The position numbers were made by a program, and so were the translations under genes. Under the pieces are notes generated by a model. The model had not been told where the DNA came from, made no database searches, and was given only the letters and a program-made list of their open reading frames with translations. Shown piece by piece: positions 56,601 through 64,000 of a stretch of DNA of 64,000 nt (position 1 is the stretch's first letter; the number at the start of each line of letters is the position of its first letter). The DNA is from Pomphorhynchus laevis. Its lineage: Eukaryota; Acanthocephala; Palaeacanthocephala; Echinorhynchida; Pomphorhynchidae. The stretch lies in assembly GCA_012934845.2 (NCBI GenBank), contig WNNJ02003593.1, positions 310,001 to 374,000 on the forward strand. The letters run 5' to 3'.

Positions 56601-59600
56601 GATAAGAAAAATCATTCTGATATTTTGCTAATAACTACTAGCATTTTTAAAAAATAAACAAAAATGAAAAAGAAAAAAATCACAAAGTTTTTTGTCAGTT
56701 TGCACAGTGAATCATAATCGTTGCTAACAATTCTTCATGTAACATTTTTGTTTGTAGGGACCGCAGCAAACAAAACACAACAATGAAACAAAAACACTAA
56801 GAATATACAACAAAAGTACAAATTCATAACAAAACAATAAATATTTCGCTAGTAAAAAATTTGATATTTCGCTAGTAAAAAAGTGGTATAATTTCAGTAT
56901 TTAATCAAAGAAATAACTTCATGATCATCGGTCTAAAACTTCAAAGAATAAATTATTAATAAAGTATGCACGAAATTGATTTTTAAATTTGATACCATGT
57001 ATTATTCAAATACATGGTATCAATTTCTACAGAAAATTGATTTTATGAAGATGCTAGTAGTTACTAGAGAAATATCAAAATGATTTTGTCGTTAAACTAT
57101 ACCTGATTGTTTCTGGATATCGAGAAAATTAAAAATTGTTTTTTTTTAACGTTTAGTTGAAATATATCCATATTGATCTGTATTTAAATTTTTTAGATAT
57201 CCATAAACAATCAGGTATAGTTGAACGACAATAAAAATCATTTTAATATTTCGCTTGTAACTACTAACATCAGAAAATCAATTTTCTGTAGAAATTGATA
57301 TCATTATTTTAATATCATTATTGATTTTTCTTGTGGTTCAACTCTACCCGATAGTTCTTGGAAATTAAAAAATGTTAGAATTATTACCTCTTTGTCTTAC
57401 TTATAATCAAGGTTTTTCGAGTATAATCCATTTTTTTAAAAATTCTACAAACGTTTGATGGCGAATACTTAAATTTAAATATTTAGGAGAAAATTTAAAT
57501 TTGACCTGTACTTAAATTGTCGAGAAAATTTAAGTACAGATCAATATGAATATATTTCAACTAAACGTTTAAAAAAAAACAATTTTTAATTTTCTCGATA
57601 TCCAGAAACAATCAGGTATAGTTGAACGACAAAATCATTTTGATATTTCGCTAGTAACTACTAGCATCTTCATAAAATCAATTTTCTGTAGAAATTGATA
57701 CCATGTATTTGAATAATACACGGTATCAAATTTCAAAATCAATTTCGTGCATACTTTATTAATAAGTTATTCTTTAAAGTTTTAGACCGATGATCATAAA
57801 GTTATTTCTTTGATTAAATACTGAAATTATACCACTTTACTTGCGAATAATGGAAAACGATAGAAAATTAAAATTAGTTTTCTGAAGATGCTAGTAGATA
57901 CCAGCAAAATATCAAATGATTTGTCTTGTCGTTCAACTATAACTGATAGTTCCTGTTAATTTAAAAATTTTAATACAAATCAGGATGGATATATTTATAA
58001 TAATTTATTAATAACTTAATTAAAAATTATTAATAACTTAATTAAGCTAAGTTTCATTTATTTTGAGTTTAGCTACATTTATATTTTGATTTCATATATA
58101 CACATGCGCGATACATTGAAATGAAATGCAACGCATGTTTGACTTCTGTTTAAATTGCAAATTGTAGAAGCTATATATTTGCATGATATTTCACTCATTC
58201 TCGACAATATGTCGAAAGTAAAAATATGATATAACTGTACATCTTGCTGTAAATATTTTTCTATCGAATTGTGGCTAGATAATAAAAGTGAAGGATTTTT
58301 TTGTAGAATCTAAATGTAAGCATTTATCAACACATAAAGATTACATATTTTGCAGATGATTTACATTTAAAGTTAATCATTTTTATCTACATCAAAAAAT
58401 TTTTAATAAATTTTAAAAAATGATTAACTTTAGTAAATATATTTTTGCCGTTACTCAACGGGCTGAAATAAATAAAAATAGATGATTAACTTTAAAATAT
58501 AAAGATTTAGTAAATATACTTTTTATCGGTATATTTCATATAAAAATATATTTTTATCTTTATATATTTCATGCTCATTTCATGATCTACTAGATATTAA
58601 TTGGATATAATGGGTCTGCTTATTTTTATTACAAACAATAACTTTAGATCAGTGAATATATTTAACAAGCACACATATATTTGAAGTTGTATTTATACAA
58701 CATTTAGATCTTGAAAAATACATGTAACATTTAGTTTTTCAAATTTTTTATTTTTAAAGATAAACTTTTTAAAATTAATCGTTTAGTTTTATATTCAGTA
58801 ATGTTCAATATTAGATTACAGCTTATATATTATTGATATCCATAAGAATAATTGATAGTATTTCATTTTAATTTTTTACTTAACAAAGACATTTAAAAAT
58901 TACAAAATTAAAATTTACTTGAACGTTTTTACTAATTTATATAATAATTTATCAATTCATAAAAACAATAGATAATATATAGGAATCGTCAAAGAAGGTA
59001 ATTTTTTAGGATTGGATGTATAGCCGACCCCTAAAAGAATGCCGCATTCCCTTGTTTCACGGCTGCTCTGATTCGTTGCATGATCCAGCTGAATGTGCGT
59101 TTATCTTCGGTTGTCTACTTAACCTCAAAGTGTTTATCTTCGGTTGTCTGCTTAACCCTTAGTGTTTTGATGAGGATGGGGACGAATAAATACTGTTAAT
59201 CCTCGAAGCAGCCAGCTGTATTTGGTTCGTTTGAGATGCTCAGTAGGCTGCAACAGCTCTGGCAGAAGACGACGCATGGACGGCATGACTGGCGGCAAGG
59301 GTGTTCGAATAATATCATAATTTATTGATACAATGTAGATATTTTAATGTAAAAATATGTAAAAAAGAAATAATCAATTCCTTATATAAGGCGCTTTTCT
59401 GACTTATCAATTTCTTATAATATCGTAATGTACAGTAAATACATCAGTTATAGCTATCATAGGGTATTTTTATTAGGTTAAAAAATTAAGTTGTAAATTG
59501 ATGCAAAAATTTAAGTTTTTTAATTCAATATTATTATTTTATAAAATAAAAAATGTACCATTTAAATTATTATAATTTTATATAATATTATTATAATTAT

Positions 59601-62600
59601 TATAATTTATATTAAATTATTTTCAATTTATGAAATAAAAATGAGCCATGAACCTGTCCACTATTATATACAATATACAGTCGTATGGTGTATTAATAAT
59701 ATCAACAGCACATGTTTACTGTGAAATAATTTAAATTCTAGAATTTGTCACTAAAATATATTGATAAATCAATGCATTCAATAAATTAAATCCAATTTAA
59801 TATAAATTATTTATTATTTTGAGAATAAAAATAACAATTTAAATTTTATAATTAATTTTTACTATTAAATTATATTTAATTTCAAGTAGCCGTACTTGTT
59901 AATTGTAATAATTGCATTTTTATGATGCATTGGCTATAAAATCTTACCGAATCCTCTGCTTGATATTGACAATTTGGTTTTGGCTTAAAAGTAAAATCTG
60001 CGAGCGATCGTCGTATCAAATGGTTTCGTTTTTTTATCTTGTTTCGTTTTGGCAACTCAGTAAGTTTATTAAAATGCTCAGTTCTGGTTGCTTTTCGCTT
60101 TCTGCTAATTGGTGGTCGTGATGGCTTTTCGATCAGTTTTGTTACTTGTTTTCTAGTTTTCGGCTGCTTACGTTTATCGTGTGGATCAATCTGTGCTGCT
60201 CGGGTAGATTTATAATTGCGTCTGCGTTTCTTTGCAACAGGTATCGCAGTCACATCTGCAGTAGTAGTAGACTTTATTGCTTCACGTAATCCATCTACTT
60301 GATTGAAAGACGAACTCCTTAAATATTCTTCATAATCAACGCTACTGATTAAGTTATTCGAACAATGATCTTGTACGTTTAATGTACAATTTGGATCTCT
60401 ATTAGTAGCACTTGTTGATTCCATTTGTCCAAAAGATTGAAAATGTTCTGCTTTATCTTCATTGATGCTTTTCTGTAATTCATCGTAAAGTGTTCTTAAT
60501 AATCTCTGATACTCAAAGCTGGTTCGGTTGATCGGTGTTTCGCGAATAATAATATCAGCCCGCTGATATCTTAAAAAGAACGCAAAAGCAGTTATAAAAT
60601 AAATTTTATATTAAAACTAACCTCAATGCGTTTACTTCCATCTTTGATTCTAGCTTTTCGCCTTTCAAGTACTCCCTAACTTTTAACGCTTCGAAAAGGA
60701 ACCTAAATGTCGGTAGTGAATGAATAGCAAACATTTTACAAGATACAATTTTCTAATTACTTTGGTGTTTTCAAGCAGTGCAATAAATTAGACAGCTGTT
60801 TGTGTCGTTCTTCTTTAAAAATTCCACGCTACAGAAATAATAAAAATAAATCATTTTAGCAAAAAACGACGACTTACTTTTCTTGTTTGAATTTGTTGAG
60901 CTCTACGGCGGAAGACAACAAAGACGCTTTCATTATCAGCTTTCAAAAATCGCCCGGTTTGTATGCGTGGGATTAGACTTGCACCAAGCCGTGTTCTTTT
61001 TGTCTTTATGTATTCATGTGTACTTTCAACAAATTTGGACAAGAGTTCTTTGCCAAATAACGAGCATAAGGTTTCGTCATTTTTAAGTTCTTCTGTGATT
61101 TCAGCCGGCTATTAGCATGGAAATTTGCAGGCTTTACAATTGAGATATTCACTAACCTGTTCGTTATTCACGTTTTCAAATCTAGCAATTACAAATTCGA
61201 AAAACTCCAATGATATTGGCTTCTTAGGAAAGTGTGAGCTTAGCCAGCTAACATCTTCATCGTCAGCATCATAATTACAATTATGATTATTCTCCAAGTA
61301 ATAAGATGCTAAAGGTAACAAGAATCGTTCGAAATATAAATTTAATGTTATGTTATTGTTATGTAAAACGCTGTTTGTCATTAGTACACCAACTTTTATT
61401 GCCCTCGGGTTTTGACAACATTGTTTATTAAGCTTTTAATCAATTTTAAAAATAAAGAAAGCGATTGCTTTGTCTGTTAATTTTTAAAATATTCCTTTTC
61501 CATAAGCCTTTTAGCAGTTTAAAAACCTTTTAGCAGTTTTTTATTTTAAATTTTTTTAAATTAATGTTAATTAAGTAGGCAACTTGAGTAGTCAAATATA
61601 TGAAGACAATAAACATCAATTTAAGTAATTCAACATTATTTTATATTATATTTAACATAAATACTATTTAAATTAATTTTAAAAATGTAATTGATTAGTA
61701 TTACCTTTCTTATTAGCCTTTAAAGCAAAAGCTGAAATTATAAAATATTAAATATAATCATTTAAAAAAGTTGAAAAAACATACCAGATAATATTGCTAT
61801 GTATACAGAGGCAATTAAATGATTAAAACATAAGTTTGCAATTTGCCGTATTTCTATTAAATATTTTAATCTGGAATGCGTAGAATACATGTCTCAATAA
61901 ATGCTGAATTAAAATAAATGAACGTTAATTAATTAAACGTTTTAATTTATAAACACGTGAATTGTATAAAATGTATTAATTTCCTTTTTGCAGATTGATT
62001 TGGCGAAAGTACATCGTATTTGGTCAAATATTCATATGCTCGACACTTATTATATTGAAAGTTTTTGCGGCAAAGATCGAGTTTGATCGTAAAACATTTT
62101 GAAGTACTTAGATGCAAGTAACGATACTTTGCATGGTTTCTTTAAGGCGTATTTTTGTGTTAACACAGCTTAGAGCAGTTTTTCTAATGGCTAAATATAA
62201 ATTTAATGGCTTAGAGAAAATTGATGAAAAATTACGGAATCTGCCAAGTATTTTTTACTACTTAACCTATATAAGCAACTCGATTATTTTAATAATATTC
62301 TTCTATAAAAAGGGAATTTTCTATTTGAAAACAGTTCCAAGGCAAGGGCTTTTTATTGTATTGCAAATTGAAACTGATAAACTTGTTGAATGGGAGGCAA
62401 TTGTCGTCTATTGCTGTCCATATATATAATTTTTAAATGCTTTGGATTAATTTACTATGTTGAGATATAAATCTAAAATTAGCATTATAATAATAGCATC
62501 ATAATGGTATAAAAGATGTTACTTACTATTTGTTTTGATGGGATCCGGGGGTAAGACGTAATTATCTCTGTATATTTTTGATTGAACTTCTGGACATTTT

Positions 62601-62683
62601 ATAAACTCAGGAGTTGGTATTTTTGATGACGCTGTAGTTTTTAATCTTGATTTTTCGCTCAATACGCGAACTAGGTCTAGTTC
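53634..62683 (-). CDS. EPC1: Enhancer of Polycomb (EPC/Epl1), 8 exons seen, 5' end outside window
   Basis: EPC/Epl1 is the scaffold subunit of the NuA4/TIP60 histone acetyltransferase. Exons are: 62683-62527, 61308-61157, 61108-60878, 60828-60761, 60702-60622, 60569-59948, 54146-53968 and 53910-53634 (stop). All junctions are GT-AG with matching phases, giving 588 residues here. Residues 23-50 (KIPTPEF...YVLPPDPIK) match the EPC VIPVPE..Y segment; NYDADDEDVSWL (64-75) matches YDxDSEDexw; SLIPRIQTG and VVFRRRAQQIQTRK (167-180) match the EPcA block AFRRRTEKMQTRK. A Lys/Arg-rich stretch follows (342-420), likely nuclear and DNA-binding. The C-terminal EPC domain is represented by FKPKPNCQYQ (424-433) and YLGLIRRRLTRYGTIVVDR (469-487). 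The first exons (LD..PTGMEKEEE region) are not found below 64 kb. Similarity to fly and human is confined to these blocks, so this is a strongly diverged orthologue. Confidence 0.85.
56868..57192. repeat. Long inverted repeat, left arm
   Basis: About 325 bp, from TTCGCTAGTAAAAAAGTGG to GATCTGTATTTAAATTTT. Its reverse complement lies at 57525-57847 with only a few percent differences and small indels. Further partial copies of the same unit (AACTATCAGGTATA, GTTGAACGAC, ACTACTAGCAT) lie at 56570-56650, 57193-57330 and 57865-57985. Confidence 0.85.
57525..57847. repeat. Long inverted repeat, right arm
   Basis: Mirror of 56868-57192 with a 330-bp centre. The transcript of the intron could form a hairpin of more than 300 bp here. 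The unit is a dispersed repeat (also at 6345-6440), so the structure probably arose from two opposed insertions or from a palindromic element. Confidence 0.85.
59020..59310. other. GC-richer unassigned segment in the EPC intron
   Basis: Noticeably richer in G+C than its surroundings. A unit of about 26 bp (GTTTATCTTCGGTTGTCT then ACTTAACC or GCTTAACC) occurs twice, at 59099 and 59134. On the minus strand it reads TTEDKHFEV ... TTEDKRTFSWIMQRIRAAVK before stops. It is likely a piece of a retroelement or SINE that I do not recognise. Confidence 0.4.
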
Positions 62684-63721
62684 CTAGAAATATAAATTAT
62701 TTTCGATGTGACTAAATTATATGTATGGGGAACAAACTATCTATATAAAAATAATTGCACTTTGCTTATCTGAAAAATTATATTGTTAAAGAGTTTATTA
62801 TTTATAGATTTTATTTGGTGAAATTTGATTATGAATTGTTCAAATTGAAATCCATATTCACTATGGACTTTTACACAATGCATTTCTACAAATAGAGGTA
62901 TATTTCCTTATTTCCCATATATCATGAGCAACACAGTATTAAGTTAAAAATATAACATTTCTACATATTGTGTGTAAAAATTTAATAATCAAATAATCAG
63001 CGTTTTAGTAAGACATTTAGTTAAGATGGAATGTTCTCATCGATGATTTGATCTTTATAGAAAGTTTCTTTAACTTTTTAAGTGTTTCACCTTAGATAGG
63101 TAAATTTTTACTTTCGTGATAAAATTAATAAATAAAATTAAGAATTTATTGTCAAATATATTTATATATTTAAATATATTTTTACACAATTTTTCTATCA
63201 AAATTGTGTCAGCGATAGTATACATAAAACGTTAAGCTTCAAACGCACCGCGTAAAATCAAAACTGAGCACATTTATTTAAAAATAAATGTTTTAATTCA
63301 AACTCAATTACGGTGCGAATAATTGCCTCCACGTAATAAAACAGCCAATAATACACGACATTCCACAAAATATCTACCTTTAAAAATATTAACCCTTCTT
63401 TGTAAAGCACAATTAAAGACGCGTATATTCAAAACTGTAGAATATACGCATGCATGATTCATTGGAGAATCATGCATGATTCACTGATGCATCATGTGGT
63501 TTGATTATCACGACAAGTTCTTTATTATATCTTTCTCTTGGACCATCATTGATCGAACATCATAGCATTGACAATTCTTACTATTGTAAGAATAGTAACA
63601 ATTTTAAATAGTAAGTATTGTAGAAATATTGATAATATAAATAATAATATAAATATCTCATATAATATATATGATAATACATATCATATATAACGAAAAT
63701 ATATATTATATATAATGACAA
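62684..63721. other. Upstream intron of EPC: AT-rich, no gene seen
   Basis: The stretch contains no recognisable EPC N-terminal exon on the minus strand and no other gene. There is a perfect 12-bp-arm palindrome at 63449-63478 (CATGCATGATTC / GAATCATGCATG, 6-bp loop) and TA-rich inverted words at 63650-63720. Confidence 0.45.
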
Positions 63722-64000
63722 ATAATCCCCATGATTATTCGTCATTTCTCCAGACCAAAGTATCCACGTTGCTCTCACACACCCCGGTCTCCATCCTATC
63801 CCACTCTACCCCGCCTAGCCTCATCCTTCCGAATAAGTAGTCTCATTTGTCCTAATGTACTTGCACAGCAAAACCTCACCTGCCGATTCCCTGCCTACCC
63901 ACATATTTAAATCCATATGCTCATCGATATCCCCTTTTCTCACAACCTTGTTTAACGTGTCCATCCGCAGTGGTATCTTCCCTTAACACTGGAAATCCCC
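63722..64000 (+). mobile_element. Family K LINE, copy K8 (runs off the window)
   Basis: It starts CCCCATGATTATTCGTCATT, the same words found where K3 stops (28115-28137), and continues with sequence matching family K just before the RT: SISPFITTLFN-like, then a degraded PFW.CATV region near 63975. TCTCACAACCTTGTTTAACG and ATCCGCAGTGG parallel K4 at about 31430-31460. Frames are broken. It lies upstream of the EPC exons seen, probably in an intron. Confidence 0.65.

Larger units (their letters stand above)
54147..59947 (-). other. 5.8-kb intron of the EPC gene
   Basis: The donor is GTAAGA directly after codon AGC/TCG (Ser437) and the acceptor is a TTCTGTTAACATTGTAG tract, both phase 0. The intron is far longer than its neighbours (48-62 bp for three of them). 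It carries the long inverted repeat and the GC-richer segment listed separately; the remainder is AT-rich with no recognisable gene. Confidence 0.75.

Noticed and set aside
61112-61381. Met at 61381 as the start of a separate small gene
   Set aside because: An acceptor at 61309 fits the phase of the exon at 62683-62527 exactly and gives continuous EPC similarity, so the upstream residues of that frame are intron.
1-64000. tRNA, rRNA, CRISPR, operon or bacterial features
   Set aside because: None seen; spliced genes and LINE, LTR and Penelope elements show a eukaryotic chromosome.

Overview
This is a eukaryotic window: AT-rich DNA (visibly about 70% A+T), GT-AG introns as short as about 50-60 bp, no bacterial-style gene packing, and most recognisable coding sequence belonging to retrotransposon remnants. 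Two host genes can be assembled exon by exon, both on the minus strand. One is a LAMTOR2-like gene (15.5-18.3 kb) and the other an Enhancer-of-Polycomb (EPC/Epl1) gene (53.6-62.7 kb, its 5' end lying outside the window). Both proteins are far more diverged from human and fly versions (recalled from memory) than is usual, which points to a fast-evolving invertebrate lineage. A parasitic or otherwise derived metazoan would fit; I cannot name the species. No tRNA, rRNA or CRISPR feature was seen.

Layout. 0-0.8 kb: I/Jockey-like LINE reverse transcriptase (RT) fragment (-). 0.8-7.2 kb: gene-free AT-rich DNA with a terminal-inverted-repeat element and several copies of a short repeat built round a conserved hairpin. 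7.2-15.2 kb: three head-to-tail copies (+) of one unusual non-LTR retroelement with a Cys-rich N-terminus, an RT, and a C-terminal zinc motif followed by what looks like a restriction-like endonuclease. 15.5-18.3 kb: LAMTOR2-like gene (-), with an antisense CR1-like LINE in intron 1. 18.7-22.5 kb: a Gypsy-group LTR element (-), bounded by 131-bp LTRs and a 5-bp target duplication, a fossil with broken reading frames. 24-33.9 kb: five pieces of one L2/CR1-superfamily LINE ('family K'), with Penelope-like termini at 28.4-28.8 kb. 36-41.3 kb: more LINE pieces of three families, including the longest intact ORF in the window (an endonuclease/RT ORF of at least 639 codons). 42-53 kb: MITE-like inverted-repeat elements, a Penelope-like endonuclease fragment, segmental duplications and an 81-bp tandem repeat. 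53.6-62.7 kb: EPC gene, with a long (about 325 bp per arm) inverted repeat in its 5.8-kb intron. 63.7-64 kb: start of another family K piece.

How it fits together. The host genes are unrelated in function (lysosomal Ragulator scaffold; NuA4/TIP60 acetyltransferase subunit). They are separated and invaded by repeats, so the window is mainly a record of retrotransposition. The best candidate for something under-described is the three-copy retroelement at 7.2-15.2 kb, followed by the conserved hairpin repeat family and the small MITE family sharing an ATCCACC core.
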